Origin: an uncultured Collinsella sp.
GTDB lineage: Bacteria > Actinomycetota > Coriobacteriia > Coriobacteriales > Coriobacteriaceae
NCBI GenBank assembly: GCA_937997605.1
Contig: CALLFD010000337.1
Span: 1-49,550 of the forward strand
Length of the DNA stretch: 49,550 nucleotides
Reading direction: 5' to 3'
Made by a program: the position numbers and the translations under genes. Shown piece by piece: positions 16,154 through 24,615 of this stretch (position 1 is the first letter of the stretch; each line of letters opens with the position of its first letter). The notes beneath the pieces were generated by a model. That model saw only the letters and a program-made list of their open reading frames with translations, was not told the origin of the DNA and ran no database searches.

Positions 16154-17536
16154 TTACAGAGACGCGATCGTTGCATTTGCGCACTTAAGCGTACCGTCGG
16201 TGACCGTCAGCGCCACACCCTGGCCCCGCTTATTGCAGAATCGAGCGTTAAGCGCAACATCATCGACAAAGATGGTCGCGATATCGTCGTCAACGACCAG
16301 GCGCACATGATGAGTGCCCTCGCCCTTAAAGAACAACGGACGCTCGAGGCCCATGTTGTTGACCTGGAACCACGGATACTGGGGGGCCGCCGTAAACTCG
16401 AGCTTGCCCTCACGCAGGTTGGCGCGGAACTCATAGGCAAGACCGGACTCGGCGTCCTCGGCAAGCTTCACCGAGAAGCCGGCAGCGTCACCGGCGAGCT
16501 CGATGTCGGCATCGAGCATATAGGTGGAACCGGCATCCGCGGCGAGCACCTGCTCGACCTTGCCCGACTCGCAGGAGAGCTCAAAGGCCTCGACTGCCTT
16601 AGCCTCGCCAAAGGCGCCAAGCATGCTGTCAGGAAGCTTGGTGCCGAGCGTTCCGTCGGCACGCTGAACGATCTCGAGGGGCATAAAGGTGCCACCCCAC
16701 AGGTAAGAGCTGGGGTCGCCGCCCTCATCACGCGTAGGAACCCAACCAAAGAGAACGCGGCGCTCGCCGTCAAATGCGGTACGCGCGGCATAGTACGCGC
16801 GGCCATCGAAGGAATCGTCCGCAGGAGTGATCCAAGGACCGTTGATAGAGCGAGACATGCGGTAACGGGTCTTGTTGCCATCACTGTACTCGGAGAACAC
16901 CAGATACCACCAGTCGCCCATCTTAAAGAGATCAGGCATCTCGAACATGGTGTACAGGCCCGGATTCCACCAGTCGCCCTGGAACTCCCAGTTGGTCAGG
17001 TCCTTGGAGGTGAACTTGACCAGGCGGCCGGTCATCAGACGCTTGTCCTCGCCCACACGCGTGCCGAGGATGAGCATGTACTCTTCGTTCTCCTCATCCC
17101 AAAGCACAAAGGGATCGCGCCAGTTGCGGTCATCGTAACCCTCCTGGGGCGGAAGCAGCGTCTCGGCGATGTTCTTCTCCCACTTGACGGCGTCGTCACT
17201 CGTTGCGTGAAGAAGAACCTGCTTCATCAAGCGTGCCTTGACCTTATCGCGATTGCAACCAGTGTAGAGCGCATGGTACTTGTCGCCCACCTTAAACACC
17301 GTGCCGGCATAAACATACTGGTCGACTTCCTCGTCGCCGCCACGCTCAAGGCTCTCGCCAAAGTCTTTGTAATTGACGAAGTCCTTGGTTGTCGCGAGTG
17401 CCCAGCCAAACGGCTCTCCGAAAGGTCCGGGGTTTCGCGTGTCACGCTGATGATAGAGATAGAACGTGCCGTCCTCGCCGTACGGCATGATGTCGCCCAC
17501 CCAAATTCCCTCAGGCTGGTAATACACCTTGTGCAT
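16154..17536 (-). CDS. GH32-like glycoside hydrolase with altered nucleophile motif
   Basis: The 460-residue intracellular protein has the five-bladed-propeller pattern of GH32: an RDP motif in NWRDPFVLWDEE, FEMPDLFKMGDWW in place of the ECPD acid/base block (the glutamate is kept), and a C-terminal sandwich from about residue 300. The usual NDPNG nucleophile loop is replaced by GIWVGDIMPYGEDG, where the aspartate of VGD may serve. Fructoside hydrolysis is likely, but the exact substrate is unknown. ATG 17536 follows AAGGA by 8 bases. It is the first structural gene of the sucrose operon, directly behind tandem operators. Confidence 0.85.
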   Translation of the reverse strand: MHKVYYQPEGIWVGDIMPYGEDGTFYLYHQRDTRNPGPFGEPFGWALATTKDFVNYKDFGESLERGGDEEVDQYVYAGTVFKVGDKYHALYTGCNRDKVKARLMKQVLLHATSDDAVKWEKNIAETLLPPQEGYDDRNWRDPFVLWDEENEEYMLILGTRVGEDKRLMTGRLVKFTSKDLTNWEFQGDWWNPGLYTMFEMPDLFKMGDWWYLVFSEYSDGNKTRYRMSRSINGPWITPADDSFDGRAYYAARTAFDGERRVLFGWVPTRDEGGDPSSYLWGGTFMPLEIVQRADGTLGTKLPDSMLGAFGEAKAVEAFELSCESGKVEQVLAADAGSTYMLDADIELAGDAAGFSVKLAEDAESGLAYEFRANLREGKLEFTAAPQYPWFQVNNMGLERPLFFKGEGTHHVRLVVDDDIATIFVDDVALNARFCNKRGQGVALTVTDGTLKCANATIASL

Positions 17537-17578
17537 CCGAGACTTCCTTCCCACGTGATACTAACTCGGTACAACTGC

Positions 17579-17607
17579 AAGATATGTCAATCGTTTTCAT
17601 ATGTCAA
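17579..17607 (-). promoter_or_regulatory. Promoter of the sucrose/fructan operon
   Basis: On the minus strand TTGACA (17602-17607) is followed after 17 bases by TATCTT (17579-17584). Both operator repeats overlap this promoter, which fits repression by the LacI protein encoded just upstream. Confidence 0.6.
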
Positions 17608-17615
17608 ACGTTTTC
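17582..17615. promoter_or_regulatory. Tandem LacI-type operators
   Basis: Two abutting 17-bp copies, ATATGTCAATCGTTTTC (17582-17598) and ATATGTCAAACGTTTTC (17599-17615), differ at one base. Each has the central CG typical of LacI-family sites. Related sites lie at 17651-17666 (minus strand) and 18748-18765. Confidence 0.75.
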
Positions 17616-17650
17616 ACACCAATACGTCTTTTCGCAGTTCCAGTCGTCGG

Positions 17651-17666
17651 CAAACGGTTGACATAT
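17651..17666 (-). promoter_or_regulatory. Third LacI-type operator
   Basis: ATATGTCAACCGTTTG on the minus strand matches the tandem operators 40-70 bases away. It could support cooperative binding or looping. Confidence 0.6.
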
Positions 17667-17719
17667 GCCGGCGAACGGTCATCAGAGGCGTTTGAGGAAT
17701 TCTTTTGGCACGGGATGAA

Positions 17720-18730
17720 CTACGCGGTTTTGCCCTCAATGAGTTCAACGGGGAGCTTGGTATTCGATTCGGGCTTTTCACCGTTAACAAGAGCGATGAT
17801 GGATTGCGCCGCGAGCTCTCCGATGCGATCGATATCTTGACGAACGGTTGTTAAGTCAGGCATAAACGTCATAGTGCGGCGGGCGCCATCCGCGCCCACG
17901 ACCTTAATATCGTCCGGAGCGCTCAAGCCGCGCTGCTTCATCACGTTAAGACAGATAGCCGCCATCGTGTCGTCTCCCGCAAAGATGCCGTCAATATCGG
18001 GGTTCTCATCGAGGATCTTCGCAACGACCGCACTCTTTTCGTCATCGGACTTAACGAACTCGACCTCACGGACAAGCGCGGGCAAACCGGCCTGCTCCAC
18101 AACATCGTGGTAGGCATCGGTACGCTTATTGGCAGGCATGCGCATGCGGCTATTGTTGCGCAGGCACAAGATGCGCGAACACCCGTCATCAATCAGGCGA
18201 CGCGTGGCAAGTTCGCCGATGCCATAGCTGTCGCTCGCAATCTGAACAGAGGTCTCGCCAAGGTCGCAGTCGATACCAACCAGACTCAAGCCCATCTCGG
18301 CATACGCCTCGGCACCGATATTAAGCGAGTTGACGATGACGCCATCAACCATATTGCGTCGAAGCATGTCGATATAAGAGCGCTCAAGCTCGGGTCGATT
18401 GGCGCTATTGCACAGCAGCATCTTAAAACCGTTTTCGGCCAGGGTATGCTCAATGACTTGAACCACTTGGGCATGAAACGGACTGCTGACATAGGGGACG
18501 ATCATACCGATAAGATTCAGGCGACCGTTGAGCATGGCACGAGCGATATCGTTGGGCGTATAGTTGATGCGCTTCATCGCGGCATGGACCTTATCGCGGG
18601 TCTCTTGGCTAATATAGCCACGATTATTAAGCACACGAGATACCGTAGTAGGCGAAACCCCCGCCACCGCTGCAACTTCCTTGATGCCAGGCTTAGCCGT
18701 ATCCTTAGAACGAGCACTCTCGCGAGCCAT
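17720..18730 (-). CDS. LacI-family regulator of the sucrose operon
   Basis: The 336-residue repressor has an N-terminal LacI helix-turn-helix (IKEVAAVAGVSPTTVSRVLN, about residues 16-35), a hinge helix region (IARAMLNGRLNLIGMIVP) and a periplasmic-binding-protein-like ligand domain. GGAGG 5 bases before ATG 18730 sets the start. It is upstream of and co-oriented with the GH32-like, scrA and scrB genes, and operator-like repeats lie before both it and the operon, so it probably represses both. The ligand, probably sucrose 6-phosphate or a fructose derivative, is inferred. Confidence 0.9.
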   Translation of the reverse strand: MARESARSKDTAKPGIKEVAAVAGVSPTTVSRVLNNRGYISQETRDKVHAAMKRINYTPNDIARAMLNGRLNLIGMIVPYVSSPFHAQVVQVIEHTLAENGFKMLLCNSANRPELERSYIDMLRRNMVDGVIVNSLNIGAEAYAEMGLSLVGIDCDLGETSVQIASDSYGIGELATRRLIDDGCSRILCLRNNSRMRMPANKRTDAYHDVVEQAGLPALVREVEFVKSDDEKSAVVAKILDENPDIDGIFAGDDTMAAICLNVMKQRGLSAPDDIKVVGADGARRTMTFMPDLTTVRQDIDRIGELAAQSIIALVNGEKPESNTKLPVELIEGKTA

Positions 18731-18747
18731 AGCACCCTCCCCCATCA

Positions 18748-18765
18748 ACATGTCATACGTTTACA
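18748..18765. promoter_or_regulatory. LacI-type operator before the regulator gene
   Basis: CATGTCATACGTTTACAT resembles the operon operators (ATGTCA, then ACGTTT) and lies 18 bases upstream of the LacI start codon, suggesting autoregulation. Confidence 0.55.
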
Positions 18766-18910
18766 TACGAACAAAGCATACCCCAACAAGAGCGGGAAGA
18801 CGGTAACAGTACAAGTAAGTAAACGACTCATCCAAATAATTAGGAGAGTTCCGCCTAAAGGGTGACTACACAGGACCCCCGCCGGGGCTGTTTGGGCTAC
18901 CTCCCAAAAC

Positions 18911-18978
18911 ATTCCGCAGGACGCAAAGAGGCTCGCCGCACGAAGTGCGCAGCGAGCCTCTTTGCATGTCCGAGGACA
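18911..18978. repeat. Degenerate palindromic element, family A (copy A3)
   Basis: The core ATTCCGCAG at 18911-18919 and CGAGGACA at about 18971-18978 enclose an exact 14-bp hairpin (GCAAAGAGGCTCGC/GCGAGCCTCTTTGC). The outer arms no longer match, unlike the other copies. It lies next to copy A4 in the gene-free stretch 18731-19141. Confidence 0.7.
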
Positions 18979-19019
18979 CCAATTTAATTTAGCGTGGTTC
19001 CCTAAAGGACGACAACGCA

Positions 19020-19122
19020 GGAGACCCGGCAAGGCCGGGAGCACTTTGTCTCGCAAACATTCCGCAGCCGCGAAGCGGCGAGGACGTTTGAGAGGCAAAG
19101 TGCGTAGGCCTTACCGGGTCTC
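19020..19122. repeat. Palindromic element, family A (copy A4)
   Basis: Outer arms starting GGAGACCCGG and ending CCGGGTCTCC pair over about 38 bases with a few mismatches. Inside lies the core ATTCCGCAG ... CGAGGACGTTTG with a short CCGCgaaGCGG hairpin. It starts 20 bases past the stop of the glycyl-radical-domain gene and probably forms its transcript end. Confidence 0.85.
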
Positions 19123-19141
19123 CGGTGGGAGTTGAGTCCCT

Positions 19142-19393
19142 TTAGAACTTGTCGTGGAAGGTACGCGCAATGACCTCGTCCTGCTGCTCCTTGGTGAGCG
19201 TGTGGAAGTTCACGGCATAGCCGGAAACGCGGATGGTCAGCTGCGGATACTTCTCGGGGTGAGCCTGAGCGTCGAGCAGCGTCTCACGGTTGAAGACGTT
19301 GATGTTCAGGTGGTGGCCACCCTTCTCGGCGTAAGCGTCGAGCATGTGGACCAGGTTATCGGCCTGAGTCTCGGAAACTTCAGAAACCTTCAT
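19142..19393 (-). CDS. Stand-alone glycyl-radical domain of split PFL
   Basis: The 83-residue protein is the C-terminal radical domain of pyruvate formate-lyase. HHLNINVFNRETLLDAQAHP matches the end of ordinary PFL, and the glycyl radical site is RVSGYAV (G58), followed by the terminal TRTFH-like block ARTFHDKF. GrcA/YfiD proteins have the same domain as a spare for a damaged full-length enzyme. Here, however, the adjacent pflB lacks the domain, so this must be a working subunit. AAGGAGA lies 6-7 bases before the ATG. It is 85 bases downstream of pflB, in the same direction. Confidence 0.93.
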   Translation of the reverse strand: MKVSEVSETQADNLVHMLDAYAEKGGHHLNINVFNRETLLDAQAHPEKYPQLTIRVSGYAVNFHTLTKEQQDEVIARTFHDKF

Positions 19394-19417
19394 AATGTGT
19401 CTCCTTCGATCGATAGA

Positions 19418-19476
19418 CGCCGGCCGAAACCGGCGCGCTAATCAGTAATCGTTATTGTTAGTATAGCACTAACAAT
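19418..19476 (-). promoter_or_regulatory. Two hairpins between the PFL gene halves
   Basis: A perfect 9-bp stem ATTGTTAGT/ACTAACAAT (19454-19476, 5-base loop) starts 2 bases past the pflB stop, and a CGCCGG/CCGGCG stem (19418-19435) follows before the ribosome-binding site. Neither has a U-tract. They may set the ratio of the two mRNA halves by attenuation or RNA processing. Confidence 0.55.
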
Positions 19477-19478
19477 AG

Positions 19479-21530
<2,052 letters not shown>

Positions 21531-21997
21531 TGTGTAACCACGCTCCTAGTTACGTGTAATGCGGCGCTCTCTCACACCGCTGCTTATTGAATTCTTGAAT
21601 GTTCGGCTTGCACTACCGGCTTCTTCCGTTCTTCACCACACGTCGGTGCAGGGAAAAACGTTTGTCCACCTTGGAACTACAACCCAAAACCCAAGATTTC
21701 ACCCGTCTGAGAAGGATAACATAGCGACCCTCTCCATCTGGGCTGTTATATGTTTCTTTTTTTATATCATAATGGCGTTTTTTACAAACCCGCAGGAAAT
21801 GCGCGCGCGAACAACTACCGTTCACCGATTTGTATGTTATTTTTCCTTGCCTTTGTACGACGTTCGCTCTAGCTGTTATGCCAGCTTTAGCAGGGTAAAG
21901 TGTCTCAGAGACCCTACAGAAACTGCAGGGCGGCCACGGGATCCCCCGTGGCCGCCCTGTGGCGTAGCTAGTTTTTAGCTTTGATTGCCGCTTGGCA
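21531..21997. other. 467-base gene-free region upstream of pflB
   Basis: It holds the pflB leader and promoter area, including an AT-rich block (about 21750-21785) on which no clear -10/-35 pair could be settled, and a terminator at 21926-21960. No ORF in either strand looks real. Confidence 0.6.
21926..21960 (-). terminator. Strong hairpin downstream of the KdgT-like permease
   Basis: CAGGGCGGCCACGGG and CCCGTGGCCGCCCTG form a perfect 15-bp stem around a 5-base loop, about 40 bases past the permease stop. On the minus strand it is followed by TTTCTGT, a weak U-tract. Confidence 0.75.
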
Positions 21998-23017
21998 TTA
22001 GGCGGCTGCGGCGGCCTTGTCGGTCGTTGCCTTGCTATTGCCGTTGCCCTGGCCCTCAAAATGCTTGTAGCACCAGCTGGTGACCAGCGGGGTCAAAATA
22101 GCCGTCACGATTGCGCAGGCTGCAACCTGTGCCGTAGCCGTCGCGAGCACGGCGCCGCCGTACATGGCCCCGTTGACGCTTGCCATGGCAGCAGGCGTGG
22201 CCACATTGGCTCCGGCGCAGCTCGAAATGGCCGCACCTGCGACACCCGTACCACCCGTGAGCTTATCGACCGCGATGACGGGAATTGCAAAGACCACCGA
22301 GCAGATCACGCCGAGCAGAATACCGGGGAGACCGCCATTAATGAGCTGGCCAAAGGTCATGGTCGAGCCCATGGCAAAGAAGACGAGCACGATGACGGCG
22401 GAAAGTGCCGGTGCCATCATCTTCTTAAAGCTCGGGAAGAGGTTGCCCAGAATAATGCCGACGACGATCGGCAGGATGGCGCCCACGAGCGACCAGCCGA
22501 TCGGAGCCTGACCGGCAGCGCCGAGCACGATCATCGTGACCGGAGGGCCGACAACCAGCGTGGTGATGGCGACGGCGCCACGCTCGGCCTCATTGCCCAT
22601 GGTGCCCATAAGACCAGCGTACATAGCGTTGTTGGCGCCGGTGCAAGCCGCCAGCATCACCATGGCAGAGATGCCAAACAGGTTGTCGTTGAACACATAA
22701 AGGATGAGCAGCGACACGGCAACGACCACGATCTGCTTGACGGCGATGATGATGGCGCCGCGTGCAGCGGCGGCAGGAGCGCTCTTAAACGAAATCGTCG
22801 TACCGACGATGAGCAAAAAAGCGCCCACGAGCGGGCCTGCGCCCTGCTGGGTCATACCAAGCGTAAAGCTGCCGAGCGTTTTGAACAGGTCGGGGAATAG
22901 CGTGTTGAGCAGGCAGCCCAGCAAAAGCGGCACCAAAATATTGGCACCCGGGATGGAGGACATCTTAAAGAACGGCTCCTTTGCCGCCGGCGCCTCCACC
23001 GCAGTCGATTCACTCAT
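21998..23017 (-). CDS. kdgT: 2-keto-3-deoxygluconate permease-like transporter
   Basis: This inner-membrane, probably proton-coupled carrier has 339 residues and about ten hydrophobic segments. The N terminus (ANILVPLLLGCLLNTLFP) and the ALSAVIVLVFFAMGSTMTFG and TGGTGVAGAAISSCAGANVATPAAM blocks are characteristic of the KDGT family. ATG 23017 follows AAGGAGA by 6 bases. It lies downstream of a KduD-like dehydrogenase, which supports a role in uptake of a pectin- or uronate-derived keto-sugar acid. No KDG kinase or aldolase is encoded nearby. Confidence 0.85.
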   Translation of the reverse strand: MSESTAVEAPAAKEPFFKMSSIPGANILVPLLLGCLLNTLFPDLFKTLGSFTLGMTQQGAGPLVGAFLLIVGTTISFKSAPAAAARGAIIIAVKQIVVVAVSLLILYVFNDNLFGISAMVMLAACTGANNAMYAGLMGTMGNEAERGAVAITTLVVGPPVTMIVLGAAGQAPIGWSLVGAILPIVVGIILGNLFPSFKKMMAPALSAVIVLVFFAMGSTMTFGQLINGGLPGILLGVICSVVFAIPVIAVDKLTGGTGVAGAAISSCAGANVATPAAMASVNGAMYGGAVLATATAQVAACAIVTAILTPLVTSWCYKHFEGQGNGNSKATTDKAAAAA

Positions 23018-23072
23018 ATATATCTCCTTTGGATGCATGCGAATCGTAGCCGCACGCGCCTATGTCAGAAAG

Positions 23073-23104
23073 AAGGCGACGGTCCCGAGTCGCAGGAGCC
23101 GTCG
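23073..23104 (-). promoter_or_regulatory. Hairpin between the kduD-like and kdgT-like genes
   Basis: GGCGACGG and CCGTCGCC pair around a 16-base loop in the 108-base gap. It may attenuate the second gene; no U-tract is seen. Confidence 0.45.
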
Positions 23105-23125
23105 CCGAATAATCATCGCGGGGTA

Positions 23126-23875
23126 TTACCCGTCCAGGACGATGCCGCCGTCGCAGTCACCGATCTCGCCGTTCACGAAGCTGGCGAGGTCGGAAGCGAA
23201 GAACAGCACCATCTGCGCAGGCTCGCTGGCCTGGGCAGCGCGGCCCAGAGGAATACCGTTGATGATGCGCTGAGAGTTCTCGTCAGAGAGAATCGAGGTC
23301 ATATCGGTCAACGTGAGCGACGGGCACACGGCGTTGCAGCGAACGCCAAACTTGCCGCCCTCCTTGGCGACCGCCTTGGTAAGGCCGTTGACACCGGCCT
23401 TGGAGCTCGCGTAGGCAGCGGTGCCAAGCAGGCCGCCGCCGATCTTGCCAGCAACGGAGCTCACGTTGACGATAGTGCCGGCATGCGCCGCCTTAAAGTG
23501 CGGGTACACGGCGTTCATCATAGTGAAGGTACCGTTGAGGTTGATATCGATAGTGCGGCGCCACTCGGTGTCATCGATCTCGTCGAACTTCTTGGTGCTG
23601 ATGACGCCAGCGCAGTTAATCAAGATGTTGGTTTGCGGCAGGTCCGTAAAAATCTGCTCGACGGTCTCGCGCGCCTTGGGCGCATCGGCGACATCGAGCT
23701 GATAGAACTTGTTGCCCTCGCCAAGCTCGGCCACTGCGGCCTCGCCCTTAGCAGCGTTCCTTGCGATGAGCGCGACGTGTCCGCCGCCCGCGACGATGCC
23801 CTTGGCGATCTCGAGGCCAATGCCCTGAGTGCCACCCGTGACAATCGCGGTCTTACCCGTGAAGTCAAATGCCAT
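23126..23875 (-). CDS. Short-chain dehydrogenase, KduD-like
   Basis: The 249-residue NAD(P)-dependent oxidoreductase of the classical SDR fold has the cofactor loop TGGTQGIG (about residues 13-20), NCAG for the usual NNAG, and the catalytic serine (NVSSVAGK) with YASSK. FDFTGKTAIVTGG at the N terminus resembles KduD (2-dehydro-3-deoxygluconate dehydrogenase), and the next gene is a KDG-type permease, so the same pathway is inferred. The in-frame extension to 23992 is rejected because AGGGGG sits 8 bases before ATG 23875 and SDRs start there. Confidence 0.85.
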   Translation of the reverse strand: MAFDFTGKTAIVTGGTQGIGLEIAKGIVAGGGHVALIARNAAKGEAAVAELGEGNKFYQLDVADAPKARETVEQIFTDLPQTNILINCAGVISTKKFDEIDDTEWRRTIDINLNGTFTMMNAVYPHFKAAHAGTIVNVSSVAGKIGGGLLGTAAYASSKAGVNGLTKAVAKEGGKFGVRCNAVCPSLTLTDMTSILSDENSQRIINGIPLGRAAQASEPAQMVLFFASDLASFVNGEIGDCDGGIVLDG

Positions 23876-24067
23876 GACTCCATCCCCCTTTATGTAAGGT
23901 GTCTCCTTGCGGGAAGTTGGAGCATCGCACGTGGCGATTATATGAGTCCCAGTCGTCATGGTGGTGACAACCCCTCGCCTAACCGCGGGCATAATAGTTC
24001 TTTGAAACGCTTCAGCAATTGAATGATTTTAAGTCTTAATGAGCTCTTAATATTGCCTAGCGGCCAA

Positions 24068-24102
24068 GTAGATTTTTGGGACATGCCTAGAAATCCACCG
24101 AA
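24068..24102. repeat. Short intergenic repeat, copy 2
   Basis: TAGATTTTTGGGACATGCC, then AGAAATCCACCGA, resembles 1278-1311 almost throughout. It lies in the gap between the divergent kduD-like gene and marR. Confidence 0.55.
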
Positions 24103-24125
24103 TGGGATGGTTGAGCGGGTGTATC

Positions 24126-24174
24126 ATCTTCCACCGAAAATAGTTTCTAGTGTTAGGGGTTTTCGGTGGAAGAT
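24126..24174 (+). promoter_or_regulatory. 15-bp inverted repeat spanning the marR start codon
   Basis: Exact arms ATCTTCCACCGAAAA (24126-24140) and TTTTCGGTGGAAGAT (24160-24174) flank a 19-base spacer. The right arm contains the GTG start, and the loop contains the AGGGG ribosome-binding site. As DNA it fits a MarR dimer operator; as RNA it would bury the start codon. Confidence 0.75.
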
Positions 24175-24615
24175 ACCGATTTCCATGAGCTTGGGCGTCA
24201 GCTCTTTACCGAGTTTGGCAGCATGCACCAGCGCGTTTCGCGCTTTGCCGACCAGGCTCTGGGTGGCGAGATGGCCGTCATGCGCGCCCTCATGCGCGCC
24301 GGCGGCTCGCTCACGCCGAGCGAACTCGCTGATCGCGCCTGGGTCTCGAGCGCCCGCATCGCCAATATCCTGCGCGCCCTCGAGGCCAAGGGCTGGGTCG
24401 AGCGCGAGCACTCAAAGACCGACCGTCGTCGCGTACACGTCACGGTGACCGACAAAGGATTCCAGGTTATCGAAATCAAACGTCGGGAATTCGAGGACCG
24501 CACCGCGGCCTTCCTCGAGCAGCTTGGCGAAACAGATACCCAAGAGATGGTGCGCCTTCTTAGACGTGCCAACGAAATTATCGACCGCAATCAAGAAAGG
24601 AGAGATGCCGAGTGA
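24166..24615 (+). CDS. MarR-family regulator of the ABC exporter operon
   Basis: The 149-residue winged-helix regulator has a recognition region GSLTPSELADRAWVSSARIA, an EAKGWVERE turn and the DRRRVHVTVTDKG wing (about residues 47-97), flanked by dimerisation helices. It overlaps the exporter gene by 4 bases (GTGA), so translation is coupled. Such regulators usually repress themselves and their exporter until a drug-like ligand binds. The start is GTG 24166 with AGGGG 6-8 bases upstream. Confidence 0.9.
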   Translation: MEDTDFHELGRQLFTEFGSMHQRVSRFADQALGGEMAVMRALMRAGGSLTPSELADRAWVSSARIANILRALEAKGWVEREHSKTDRRRVHVTVTDKGFQVIEIKRREFEDRTAAFLEQLGETDTQEMVRLLRRANEIIDRNQERRDAE

